Assembly (NCBI GenBank): GCA_938028845.1
Contig: CALIZJ010000296.1
Span: 1-17,130, forward strand
Length of the DNA stretch: 17,130 nucleotides
DNA from: an uncultured Blautia sp.
Lineage (GTDB): Bacteria > Bacillota > Clostridia > Lachnospirales > Lachnospiraceae
Direction of reading: 5' to 3'
Shown here: piece after piece, positions 1-7,943 of the stretch
Position numbering within the stretch: the first letter of the stretch is position 1
Layout: each line of letters opens with the position of its first letter
Translations under genes and position numbers: made by a program
Notes under the pieces: model-generated
Database searches by the model: none
The model's input: only the letters and a program-made list of their open reading frames with translations
Told to the model about the DNA's origin: nothing

Positions 1-452
1 TTTGGAAGACACTGCCTATAAAGATTCGGGTTTGGTCAGGTTTTATCCCTATGTTTGTTGGCTTTGCCACGGAAGAAGAAGCAAAATGTCTTGTGGAGCA
101 CTGGAAGGATGAAAGCACTTTTAACAGTCCCTATGGTATTACGACTCTGGCCAAGGATGAAAAGATGTTTGATCTTTCTGTAACAAATAATCCCTCTAAC
201 TGGCTGGGGCCGATCTGGCTGGTTGCAAACTACGTGGTATTTAAAGGATTTCTAAACTATGGTTTCCGAGAAGAGGCTGAGGAGCTTTGCAGGCGGTCCC
301 TGCTGCTTTTGGGAAGAGATTTGGAGGAGAGTGGAAACCTTCATGAATACTATGATCCTTTTACTGGAAAGCCAATTATGAACGGGGGATTTATCAATTG
401 GAACATTCTGGCAGTAAATATGGCAGGAGATCTTAATGCTGAGAATAATTAA
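1..452 (+). CDS. GH63/MGH1-like glycoside hydrolase, C-terminal part (5' end outside window)
   Basis: The reading frame is open from base 3 with no stop, so the ATG at 51 is internal and the gene begins left of the window. The visible 149 residues match the end of an (alpha/alpha)6-barrel glycosidase of the GH63/GH37/MGH1-like superfamily. A WSGFIP segment precedes an NNPSNWLGPIWL motif, like the family's 'YWRGPVW' segment, which lines the active site. This is followed by HEYYDPFTG, whose Glu fits the catalytic base position of this fold, and GGFINWN near the end, equivalent to the 'FxWS' segment. Such enzymes hydrolyse alpha-glucosidic or mannosyl linkages; the substrate cannot be read from this fragment. 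No signal peptide can be judged. The last 17 bases overlap the GH43 gene, so the two are almost certainly one operon and translationally coupled. GH15 or GH78 barrels are less likely alternatives. Confidence 0.68.
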   Translation, partial: WKTLPIKIRVWSGFIPMFVGFATEEEAKCLVEHWKDESTFNSPYGITTLAKDEKMFDLSVTNNPSNWLGPIWLVANYVVFKGFLNYGFREEAEELCRRSLLLLGRDLEESGNLHEYYDPFTGKPIMNGGFINWNILAVNMAGDLNAENN

Positions 453-2016
453 AAATCCGGTGCTTACCGGTTTCCATCCGGATCCTTCTCTGATCCGGGT
501 GGGAGAAACCTTTTATCTGGCAAATTCTACCTTTGAATGGTATCCTGGAGTACGGATTTATGAATCAAAAAATTTAAAGGACTGGAACTTTGTTTCTATG
601 CCTCTGGATAATCTGCGGCTTTTGGATCTGCGGGGGATCGGAAGCTCGGAAGGAATCTGGGCACCGGATCTGAGCTGGCATAACGGTATTTTTTACCTGG
701 TCTATACAGTGGTGCGTAATCAGGGAAGGATCAAGGATCTGAATAATTATCTGGTGACAGCCCCTTCTGTAAAAGGACCCTGGTCCCAGCCGGTATATTT
801 AAATTCCAGCGGATTTGACCCCTCTCTTTTTCACGATGAAGATGGAAAAAAGTGGCTGGTGAATATGCTGTGGGATTATCGTAAGGGAAAGGGGCCGGAA
901 TGCTTTACCGGGATTCTGCTGCAGGAATATGACTCTGAGAAAAAAATGCTGATAGGGAGTCCGAGGAATATTTATAAAGGAACGGCTCTGGGATACACAG
1001 AAGGCCCTCATTTGTACAAGAAGGACGGTTATTACTACCTTATGTGCGCAGAAGGAGGAACCAGCTATGAACACGCAGTGACCGTGGCAAGAAGCCGGAA
1101 CATAGACGGCCCCTATGAGACAGATCCCCAAAATCCTATGCTGACCTCCGCGCCGGAGAGCTATTTAAAAAAGGCAGGACATGCCAGCCTGGTACAGGGA
1201 CCAGAGGGCGGCTGGTATATCGCCCACCTTTGCGGGCGGCCTATTCCGGGAACAAAAAGCTGTGTTTTGGGCCGTGAGACGGCCATACAGGCGGTAAAGT
1301 GGACAAAAGAAGGATGGCTGCGTCTGAGAAGTGGAAAAACGCAGCCGGAAGATGCCTTTCGTGTGGATAATGTTTTCCAGGAAGGAGAAAAAGAACCGAA
1401 AAAACAGAAGCTTTGGGAGTATTCTTTTAAAGATAAAAGTTTCCTTGCTGATTTCCAGACCTTGCGGATACCTTATGACCCCGAGATGATGTCTTTGGAT
1501 GCGCGCCGCGGATGGCTCCGTTTAACGGGGATGGAGGGAATACAGTCTCGATTTTGTCAGAGCCTTTTAGCCAGGAGACAGCAGGACTTTTCTTTTACAG
1601 CAAAGACAAAGATGGAATACAGCCCCACGGATTTTCAGCACAGCGCAGGGCTGATTTACCGCTATAATGAGGACAACCTGTATTATTTATTTGTGACCTA
1701 CAATGAGGAAATCCAGTCCAAAACTATCGATGTGTGCCGGATTTATGCGGGGGAGTATACCTTGCTCTATGAAATGCCGGTTCAGGATGATGAGAAAGAA
1801 TATATTCTTGGTATTGATGTGGACTGGTATACAGGAAGATTTTTTATGGAGACAGACGGGAAAAAATGTTTCCTGGGACCAATATTTGATGTGACGAATC
1901 TTTCCGACGACTTTACTTTTGGATTTACAGGAGCTTTTGTGGGAATCTGTGCCCAGGATTTGAGAGAGCATAGGAAGTGGGCGGATTTCCAATGGTTTCA
2001 ATACGAAAGCAGATAA
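436..2016 (+). CDS. GH43 beta-xylosidase / alpha-L-arabinofuranosidase-type glycosidase
   Basis: This 526-residue protein has the normal length for GH43 beta-xylosidases of the XynB type. The N-terminal five-bladed propeller (about 1-310) opens with NPVLTGFHPDPS. Asp16 in HPDPS is the expected general base, Asp128 in SGFDPS the pKa-modulating Asp, and Glu189 in TEGP the general acid, so the whole catalytic triad is present. Residues from about 325 to the end form the beta-sandwich domain (GH43 C2/DUF1349-like) that closes the active site in these enzymes. There is no signal peptide, so it should act in the cytoplasm on imported xylo- or arabino-oligosaccharides. The start is supported by AGGAGA at 425-430. 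The gene overlaps the upstream glycosidase by 17 nt and ends just before a strong terminator. Xylosidase versus arabinofuranosidase preference cannot be settled from sequence by eye. Confidence 0.93.
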   Translation: MLRIIKNPVLTGFHPDPSLIRVGETFYLANSTFEWYPGVRIYESKNLKDWNFVSMPLDNLRLLDLRGIGSSEGIWAPDLSWHNGIFYLVYTVVRNQGRIKDLNNYLVTAPSVKGPWSQPVYLNSSGFDPSLFHDEDGKKWLVNMLWDYRKGKGPECFTGILLQEYDSEKKMLIGSPRNIYKGTALGYTEGPHLYKKDGYYYLMCAEGGTSYEHAVTVARSRNIDGPYETDPQNPMLTSAPESYLKKAGHASLVQGPEGGWYIAHLCGRPIPGTKSCVLGRETAIQAVKWTKEGWLRLRSGKTQPEDAFRVDNVFQEGEKEPKKQKLWEYSFKDKSFLADFQTLRIPYDPEMMSLDARRGWLRLTGMEGIQSRFCQSLLARRQQDFSFTAKTKMEYSPTDFQHSAGLIYRYNEDNLYYLFVTYNEEIQSKTIDVCRIYAGEYTLLYEMPVQDDEKEYILGIDVDWYTGRFFMETDGKKCFLGPIFDVTNLSDDFTFGFTGAFVGICAQDLREHRKWADFQWFQYESR

Positions 2017-2036
2017 AAACGGATCAACGGGAGAGA

Positions 2037-2068
2037 GGAGCATACACAAAATGTATGCTCCGTTTTTG
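2037..2068 (+). terminator. Rho-independent terminator after GH43 gene
   Basis: A perfect 10-bp stem (GGAGCATACA at 2037-2046 with TGTATGCTCC at 2052-2061) and a 5-nt loop are followed by GTTTTTG. It lies 21 nt after the GH43 stop and closes the glycosidase operon. An ATG in the hairpin opens a 68-codon frame, which is not a gene. Confidence 0.9.
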
Positions 2069-2348
2069 TACTCTGAGGAAGAAATAATTCAAATTGCAGT
2101 GACGATTCTATTGATGGTTTGGGGAATTTCGGAACAATGGCATTCGGCGCAGCGGCCGTATTTTACCGTTCAGGGAAATATATTTTTCTCTTGGCCAAAG
2201 CAACCTGGGACAGATCCGTATGATGATTCAGAGCGCCAGTGTGTGGCATACAGATGAAGGAGGGAATGCTTTTATTGTAAATTCCCAGGAAACGTGATAC
2301 CATAAGAGTAAAAATTAATATTGGCGCAAAGCCAGGGGGAAATAGAAG
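2069..2348 (+). other. Intergenic stretch; possible decayed gene remnant, no intact gene
   Basis: No frame here has both a convincing start with ribosome binding site and a recognisable product. Two short frames read like protein. One runs from about 2077 to the TGA at 2221 and contains DGLGNFGTMAFGAAAVFYR. The other covers about 2115-2297 and ends in SASVWHTDEGGNAFIVNS. They overlap in different registers, as expected if an older reading frame was broken by a small indel near 2200. I do not recognise a parent family, so this is only a possibility. The last 50 bases hold the probable promoter and leader of the response regulator gene. Confidence 0.3.
2275..2303 (+). promoter_or_regulatory. 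Candidate sigma-A promoter for the yesN-like regulator
   Basis: TTGTAA (2275-2280) and TACCAT (2298-2303) are separated by 17 bases, each matching four of six consensus positions. A transcript would start near 2310 and leave a leader of about 40 nt carrying AGGGGGA at 2334-2340, eight bases before the ATG at 2349. The site is weak, and an activator could be needed. Confidence 0.3.
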
Positions 2349-3968
2349 ATGTACCGCGTGTTGCTTGTGGATGATGAGATCTTAGTAAGAGATGCCATAA
2401 AAGAAAATATTGATTGGAAAGGATTGGATTGCGAGCTGGTGGGAAGCTGCCAGAATGGCCAGGAGGCCGCTGAATTTGTAAAGGCAAGCGAAGTGGATAT
2501 TGTTCTTACGGACATTTGTATGCCTTATATGGATGGGATGGAACTCAGTCACTTTCTCCATGACAATTATCCGGATGTGGTGATCGTGATCTTCAGCGGA
2601 TTCGGAGAATTTGAATATGCAAAAAAAGCAATTCAGTATAATGTCAGTGAATACATTCTGAAACCGATCACTGCCATGGAACTTACCGGTGTATTAAATC
2701 GCATGAAAGAAAAGGTGGATCAGAGACAGAAGGAAAAAACAAAACTGGAAAAGCTCACCAGAGCATCGGAAAACTACAGGAAAAACGCCCAGATTATCCG
2801 ATCTAAGGCAATCGAAGCCTTGGTAACTTGTTCTAAAGATGTCAACGAAAGCCTGGAACAATTGAAAGGGATGGGCATTGAATTTACTGCATCTAACTAC
2901 AGGGTCGCAGTACTGGACATTGATCTGTATTCCAATATTTATCAAGTGGATATGGACAAGAGACAGGAAAGCGCTTTGATGGCCTTTGTTTTGCTGAATG
3001 TTAGTGACGAAATTGTAAGCAGAGAAAAAGCGGGGATCGCATACCAGGAAGGCAGCAATCGCGTATGCATCCTTTTCCAAGGCTCCAGGACAAAAGGCTT
3101 CGGAGAAAAAGTACAGGCTATCTGCCGCGAAGTCCAGCAGAAAGTAAAAGAAGTAATTGGGATTGAAGTGACCATATGCATAGGAAAATGGGTCAGATCT
3201 CCCAAGGAACTGCTTCTTTCCTATGATACTGCTGAGAAGACTCTTCAGTATCGATATCTGCTGGGAGGAAATCTTCTTTTGGATGCGGAGGAATTAAATG
3301 CGGACAGAGGCATTTCTCTTTACGATACACTGGAACAGCTTGCCGATGCTTTAAAAACAGGAAAAAGAGAGAGTATGCTGCTTTGTTTCGCGAAGATAGA
3401 AGAGATGATCAAAAACGCCTATGTAGATAAAAGCCGGGCTTGTATGTATCTGGAACAGATTATCCGTTCCATTGGCAATGCCTATACTTCTATCTTTCGT
3501 GAACCAAGGGAGCAGGATGGACGGGAGGAAGAGCTGCTGCATCAGGTTACGGAGCAAAAGACCTTTCATCAGGCTATTGGTCTTGTAAAAGAATACGCGG
3601 AACATGTTTTTCAAGAACTTTCTCAGATGAACAGCTCCAGCGGCCAGCGCCAAGCTTTGCTGGCTTTGGATTATATCCATAATAATTATATGGACTGTGA
3701 ATTAAGTTTGAACAGTATCTGCAATTATTTGAATATAAGTACCAGCCATTTCAGCACTATTTTTAAAGAAATTACAGGTGAAACTTTTATGGAGGTACTG
3801 ATTCGGACCCGTATGGAAAAGGCGAAAGAGCTGTTGAAAAATACAACCTTAAAAAATTACGAGATCGCAGAAAAAGTGGGATTTTCTGATCCTCACTATT
3901 TCGGGATTTCTTTTAAAAAAATGACTGGGAAAACCCCTACGGAGTATGCCAGGGAGTATCGTAAATGA
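2349..3968 (+). CDS. YesN-type response regulator, receiver plus AraC DNA-binding domain
   Basis: This 539-residue protein has the YesN architecture. The receiver domain (about 1-120) carries the acidic pair Asp8/Asp9, the phosphoacceptor Asp55 in TDICMP, the switch Ser in FSGFGEFEYA and the conserved Lys in LKPI. A long, poorly conserved linker (about 121-430) follows. The C-terminal AraC/XylS domain with two helix-turn-helix motifs (about 436-539) ends in the typical DPHYFGISFKKMTGKTPTEYAR segment. It should be phosphorylated by the sensor kinase encoded next and act as a transcription activator of sugar uptake genes. The start has AGGGGGA eight bases upstream. Its stop overlaps the kinase start as ATGA (3965-3968), a sign of translational coupling. 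The likely targets are the transporter genes at 6945-11768 and perhaps its own promoter; that is inferred from position only. Confidence 0.92.
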   Translation: MYRVLLVDDEILVRDAIKENIDWKGLDCELVGSCQNGQEAAEFVKASEVDIVLTDICMPYMDGMELSHFLHDNYPDVVIVIFSGFGEFEYAKKAIQYNVSEYILKPITAMELTGVLNRMKEKVDQRQKEKTKLEKLTRASENYRKNAQIIRSKAIEALVTCSKDVNESLEQLKGMGIEFTASNYRVAVLDIDLYSNIYQVDMDKRQESALMAFVLLNVSDEIVSREKAGIAYQEGSNRVCILFQGSRTKGFGEKVQAICREVQQKVKEVIGIEVTICIGKWVRSPKELLLSYDTAEKTLQYRYLLGGNLLLDAEELNADRGISLYDTLEQLADALKTGKRESMLLCFAKIEEMIKNAYVDKSRACMYLEQIIRSIGNAYTSIFREPREQDGREEELLHQVTEQKTFHQAIGLVKEYAEHVFQELSQMNSSSGQRQALLALDYIHNNYMDCELSLNSICNYLNISTSHFSTIFKEITGETFMEVLIRTRMEKAKELLKNTTLKNYEIAEKVGFSDPHYFGISFKKMTGKTPTEYAREYRK

Positions 3969-5758
3969 AAAAAAAGAAGATGAACGTACAGTTTCTTGGA
4001 AAATTTAAAAGTATCCAGAGTACGATTTTTACGGGCATTTCACTTTTAGTCTTGTGTGCGGTTCTGGTAGTAACCATTGTATCTTTACAGTATACACGTT
4101 CTTCTATTTTCGAGAATTCTGTAATGTATACGAAAACTATCATTAACCAGATGGATCAGAACATTGATTCCTATATAGATTATATGGAAAATATAGCATC
4201 TTTGGTAAGCGGAAGCGAGGATGTACAGGAAATCCTGTTTCAGGAGGAACCGGACGAAGAAAGCGTACATAGGCTGAGAGAACAGTTTAATATCATTCTC
4301 AAGGGACGCAGTGATATTAAAAATCTGGGAGTACTTAATTTAAACGGCAATGCACTGATCAATGACGGAAGCCAGGAGGTAAATCCTTTTCTGGATATTG
4401 AAGAACAGGAGTGGTATCAGGAAGCGATAAAAGGAAATGGAGATTCGATCATTACCTCTTCCCATGTACAGCATGTAGTAGAAGGGGAACGCCCCTGGGT
4501 AATCACTCTGGCAAAATCTATAAAAAATTCAGCTTATCCCAAAGAGAAGGGAATATTTTTCATTGACCTAAATTACAGTGCGATCAGTGAACTATGCGAC
4601 CAGAACAGTATGAGTGATACCGGCTATGTATTTATCGTGGATCAGAACGGAAATATCGTTTATCATCCCCAACAGCAGCAGCTTTATAATGAACTGCAGA
4701 CAGAAAATATAGATTTGGTGATGCAGGCGGAGTCCGATACTGTGCAGGCTAACAGCGGTTCTGATGAACGGTTATACACTTTGTCAAAATCTGAAAAGAC
4801 CGGCTGGACAGTGGTGGGATGTACAAATGTGGAAGAACTTTTGCGGACAAGCAAACAGGCCCAGAGCATTTATGTTCTGATGGCGATCGTCCTGGTTGTT
4901 ATTTCTCTATTTATATCTGGCTTGATCGCAAAGAATATAACTCTTCCTATACAGCGCCTTAGAGATTCTATGGTAAAGGTGCAGGAAGGAGATTTTGAGA
5001 CTGCGGATGTAAAAGTGTCCACAGAAAATGAAGTGGGAAGTTTAACAAAATCCTTCAATGTGATGACGCACCGTATTCAGGAACTTATGGAACAAAACGT
5101 CCAGGAGCAGGAAGCAAAAAGAAAAAGCGAATTAAAGGCCCTTCAGTCTCAGATCAATCCGCATTTTTTATACAATACATTGGACTCTATCATTTGGATG
5201 GCCGAGGGAAAAAAGAATGAAGAGGTTGTCCTTATGACGGCGGCATTGGCAAGGCTTCTGCGGCAAAGCATCAGTAATGAAGAGGAATTGGTTCCCATCG
5301 GTCAGGAGATTGAGTATGTCAGAAGCTATCTTACTATACAGAAGATGCGGTATAAAGATAAACTGGAGTATCAGATTGAGGTAGCACCGTCCATTACGGC
5401 AGTTCCTATCATAAAACTGGTGCTTCAGCCGATTATCGAAAATGCCATCTATCATGGACTGAAATATAAGGAAAGCAAGGGACTGTTGATCGTGAAAGGA
5501 TATGAAGAGAATGACAATGTGATCCTTCAGATTATTGACAACGGCGTGGGAATGGATGATGAGAAACTAAGACACATTTTTGACAGACATAAAGTAAATT
5601 ACCATTCCAATGGAGTTGGTGTTTACAATGTGCAGCAGCGTTTAGTATTATATTATGGAAGTAATTATGGAATAAGTTATCAGAGCAAACCGGACGAAGG
5701 AACGACTGCTACTATTACGATCCCCAAGAAAGGCAGGGAAAACCATGAAACAATATAA
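3965..5758 (+). CDS. YesM/LytS-type membrane sensor histidine kinase
   Basis: This 597-residue protein is the partner kinase of the preceding regulator. In order it has a first membrane helix (about 19-43), an extracellular Cache-like sensor region (about 45-295), a second membrane helix (about 300-324), a HAMP linker (about 325-380), a His_kinase-family segment with the phosphoacceptor His400 in QINPHFLYN, and an HATPase domain. The HATPase shows the N-box IIENAIYHG, the G1 box DNGVGMD, and GVGVYNVQQRL near the end. Known relatives trans-phosphorylate AraC-type YesN regulators in response to sugars or oligosaccharides. It starts inside the stop of the regulator gene (ATGA) and its own last 14 bases overlap the start of a membrane-anchored sugar-binding protein. 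This suggests that it senses ligand through that protein rather than, or in addition to, its Cache domain. Confidence 0.92.
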   Translation: MKKKKMNVQFLGKFKSIQSTIFTGISLLVLCAVLVVTIVSLQYTRSSIFENSVMYTKTIINQMDQNIDSYIDYMENIASLVSGSEDVQEILFQEEPDEESVHRLREQFNIILKGRSDIKNLGVLNLNGNALINDGSQEVNPFLDIEEQEWYQEAIKGNGDSIITSSHVQHVVEGERPWVITLAKSIKNSAYPKEKGIFFIDLNYSAISELCDQNSMSDTGYVFIVDQNGNIVYHPQQQQLYNELQTENIDLVMQAESDTVQANSGSDERLYTLSKSEKTGWTVVGCTNVEELLRTSKQAQSIYVLMAIVLVVISLFISGLIAKNITLPIQRLRDSMVKVQEGDFETADVKVSTENEVGSLTKSFNVMTHRIQELMEQNVQEQEAKRKSELKALQSQINPHFLYNTLDSIIWMAEGKKNEEVVLMTAALARLLRQSISNEEELVPIGQEIEYVRSYLTIQKMRYKDKLEYQIEVAPSITAVPIIKLVLQPIIENAIYHGLKYKESKGLLIVKGYEENDNVILQIIDNGVGMDDEKLRHIFDRHKVNYHSNGVGVYNVQQRLVLYYGSNYGISYQSKPDEGTTATITIPKKGRENHETI

Positions 5759-6758
5759 AAAATGGATCATAATTCTGGGCGTGTTGTGCGTGGTGACAGT
5801 CGCGGTTTTGGGAATATCTCAGTGGAATCAAAAATCTGACGGCGGGAGATGGTCATTGATTTATGTACCAAAGACAGAAGACGGAACCAATGATTTCTGG
5901 ACATCTCTAATTTCAGGAACAAGAATGGCTGCAAGGGAATATAATGTCTCCCTGGAAATCATGGCTCCTGACAGAGAACAGAATATCGAGCAGCAGAATG
6001 AACTGATCCGGGAAGCCATTCGGCAGAATCCGGATGCGCTTATTGTTTCACCGTCTAGTTTTACAGATTCCACAGTTCTGTTAAAGGAAGCAAAAGAAAA
6101 AGGAATAAAAGTAGTATTTATTGATTCCTATATAGATGAAGAGATTCAGGATATTACAGTAGCTACCGATAATTTGGAGGTGGGAAGGAAACTGGGGGAA
6201 TATACAAGAGAAATTATTGATGAGGATACCCAGATCGCTGTAGTGGGACATGTACAGGGAGTTTCTACTGCCATTGAAAGAGAAGAAGGGTTTAGGGAGG
6301 GCCTTGGAGACCTGGAAAAAAATATTGTGGATGTTGTCTATTGTGATTCCCTTTTTGATAAGGCGTACAGTCTGACTATGGAACTGATGGAAAAATACCC
6401 GAATCTGAAGATTATCGCAGGGCTGAATGAATACTCTTCTGTGGGAGCAGCTAGAGCGGTGCGGGATGCCAATGCGGAAGACAAGATACAGGTAGTGGGT
6501 GTGGACAGTTCCCAGGAAGCTGTGGATTTAATGGAACAAGGGATATTTTCCTGTTTTGTGGTGCAGAAGGCTTTTAAGATGGGATATCTCGGAGTGAAGG
6601 AAACCATTCGCCTTCTTGACGGAGAGGCATATGAAGAAAATATAAATTCCGGGTGTGAAATGGTTACGCCGGATAATATGTATACCAGTGAGATAGAAAA
6701 GCTGATTTTCCCCTTTAATACACTGAAAACAACGGGGGCAGCCGGGGAAAAATCCTGA
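5745..6758 (+). CDS. Membrane-anchored sugar-binding protein, probable sensor subunit
   Basis: This 337-residue protein has a short basic N-terminus and one hydrophobic helix (about 7-25), then a type-I periplasmic binding fold of the RbsB/YtfQ kind (Peripla_BP_4). Examples are NDFWTSLISGTRMAA at the start, PDALIVSPSS, VFIDSYID and VVGVDSS. There is no lipobox: the only Cys in the helix, Cys15, is preceded by GVL. There is also no obvious signal peptidase site, so it is probably held by an uncleaved helix outside the membrane. It overlaps the kinase gene by 14 nt and is separated from the importer by a long hairpin. In Clostridium beijerinckii the xylose-binding protein XylFII works with a LytS-type kinase and YesN in this way, and this trio looks like the same kind of three-component sensor. 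The ligand is not determinable here. The alternative is a second transport-binding protein sharing the importer. Confidence 0.85.
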   Translation: MKQYKKWIIILGVLCVVTVAVLGISQWNQKSDGGRWSLIYVPKTEDGTNDFWTSLISGTRMAAREYNVSLEIMAPDREQNIEQQNELIREAIRQNPDALIVSPSSFTDSTVLLKEAKEKGIKVVFIDSYIDEEIQDITVATDNLEVGRKLGEYTREIIDEDTQIAVVGHVQGVSTAIEREEGFREGLGDLEKNIVDVVYCDSLFDKAYSLTMELMEKYPNLKIIAGLNEYSSVGAARAVRDANAEDKIQVVGVDSSQEAVDLMEQGIFSCFVVQKAFKMGYLGVKETIRLLDGEAYEENINSGCEMVTPDNMYTSEIEKLIFPFNTLKTTGAAGEKS

Positions 6759-6813
6759 ATACTTGGAAGAAATAAAAAATATATCTGAAATATAAGCGGA
6801 AAATATTGACCAT

Positions 6814-6860
6814 AAAAAAGGTTAAAAATTTACAGTACAGTAAATTTTTAACCTTTTTTT
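6814..6860 (+). terminator. 20-bp perfect hairpin with T-tract between sensor and transporter genes
   Basis: Bases 6814-6833 pair perfectly with 6840-6859 around a 6-nt loop (AGTACA). The stem is A/T-rich with GG/CC in its lower third and ends in seven T on the + strand and six A on its 5' side, so it could end transcription from either side. It most simply terminates the sensor operon 55 nt after its last stop and insulates the transporter genes. Partial read-through or regulated termination is possible because the next gene points the same way. Confidence 0.8.
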
Positions 6861-6873
6861 GGAAGATATTCTA

Positions 6874-6922
6874 TTACAATTTTCCCCGGTTTCAAGTTAT
6901 TATATAGAAAACACAGATGTGT
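6874..6922 (+). promoter_or_regulatory. Candidate promoter and operator for the sugar importer operon
   Basis: Between the hairpin and the TTG start lies an A/T-rich region with a good -10-like TATTAT (6898-6903) and only a poor -35 (TTACAA, 6874-6879, 18-base spacer). That is what one expects for an activator-dependent promoter. Just downstream is a short palindrome, ACACA-GA-TGTGT (6911-6922). ATTACAATTT (6873-6882) resembles ATTGCAATTT in front of rhaB. Assignment to the YesN-like regulator is inference. Confidence 0.35.
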
Positions 6923-6944
6923 AAAATGTTAGGAGGGTGAAAAA

Positions 6945-7922
6945 TTGGAAAAGCTGAAACAAAATCCAATTGTGAAGAAACTTGGCCTGAACAGGATTCT
7001 GCTTGTCTTTATCCTGATTATTATGTTCGTAGCATTCAAGGCGGTTCTCGGAAGCAAATTTCCGGTGGCTGACAGTATCAGATCCACTTTGAACTACGTA
7101 TATTTCCTGGGATTTCTTTCACTTGGTGTCACATTTGTAATTGCAACCGGCGGAATTGATTTCTCCATTGGACCGGTAATGTTCTGCTGTGCCCTGATTT
7201 CAGGATACTGTATGACCAGTTATGGAGTTCCATGTGCTTTAGCAATGGTAATTTGTGTACTGATTGGTCTTGCTTTCGGGATTTTTAACGGATGGATGGT
7301 ATCTTACCTGTCGGTTCCGCCATTTATTATCTCTATGGCATCTATGAATATTGCAAAGGGTATTGCATCTGTATTTACAAAAACACAGTCTGTCAGCTGG
7401 CCTCAGAGCTCTGACCCTGTAAACGGCTGGTTCAGAAATATTGTTTCCTATAAGGGAATTCCTGTAGGTCTCATTATTTTCCTGGGCGTAGCAGTTATCT
7501 GTGGCTTTATCCTTTTCAATACAAAACCGGGACGTTATATCCTTTGTCTTGGATCTAACAGCGAGGCTGTCCGCCTTTCAGGTGTTAATACAAGAAAATG
7601 GAGGATGCTTGCTTATGTGATCTGTGGTGTTTTGGTAGGAATTGCCGCATTGTTCTTTGTCGCTACATATACTACTGTTCAGCCAGGATACGGCGATCAG
7701 TATAACAACGAGGCGATTGCAGGCTGCGTTATGGGCGGTACATCCATGGTGGGCGGACTTGCTTCCGTAGGCGGTACTGTAATTGGCGTGTTCATCATTT
7801 CTCTTCTTCAGCAGGGAATTATGGCCTTTGGTCTTGGCAAAGGACAGCAGATGATCATAACAGGTATCATCGTTATCGTAGCAGTTTACGTTGATGTTTC
7901 TGCAAGACGCAGAAAGAACTGA
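6945..7922 (+). CDS. CUT2-family sugar ABC transporter permease (RbsC-like), first copy
   Basis: This 325-residue integral membrane protein of the BPD_transp_2/RbsC family is one of two different permeases in this importer. The conserved GGIDFSIG loop is at 69-76. A hydrophobic tail with GTVIGVFIISLLQQG and a QQMIITG segment is typical of the C-terminal half. About eight to ten hydrophobic segments are visible. The start is TTG at 6945, chosen because AGGAGG at 6931-6936 sits eight bases upstream and no in-frame ATG fits; the only nearby ATG runs into a stop. The ATPase gene follows after 21 nt. The two permeases are clearly diverged rather than a recent duplication, which implies a heterodimeric channel. 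Confidence 0.93.
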   Translation: MEKLKQNPIVKKLGLNRILLVFILIIMFVAFKAVLGSKFPVADSIRSTLNYVYFLGFLSLGVTFVIATGGIDFSIGPVMFCCALISGYCMTSYGVPCALAMVICVLIGLAFGIFNGWMVSYLSVPPFIISMASMNIAKGIASVFTKTQSVSWPQSSDPVNGWFRNIVSYKGIPVGLIIFLGVAVICGFILFNTKPGRYILCLGSNSEAVRLSGVNTRKWRMLAYVICGVLVGIAALFFVATYTTVQPGYGDQYNNEAIAGCVMGGTSMVGGLASVGGTVIGVFIISLLQQGIMAFGLGKGQQMIITGIIVIVAVYVDVSARRRKN

Positions 7923-7943
7923 TCTAGGAGGGAGGATGCGACA

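Noticed and set aside
2051..2257. 68-codon + strand frame after the GH43 gene
   Set aside because: Its ATG lies within the terminator hairpin, there is no ribosome binding site, and the translation has no recognisable pattern.
2285..2302. CcpA cre-like site GGAAACGTGATACC
   Set aside because: Too many mismatches to the cre consensus at conserved positions.
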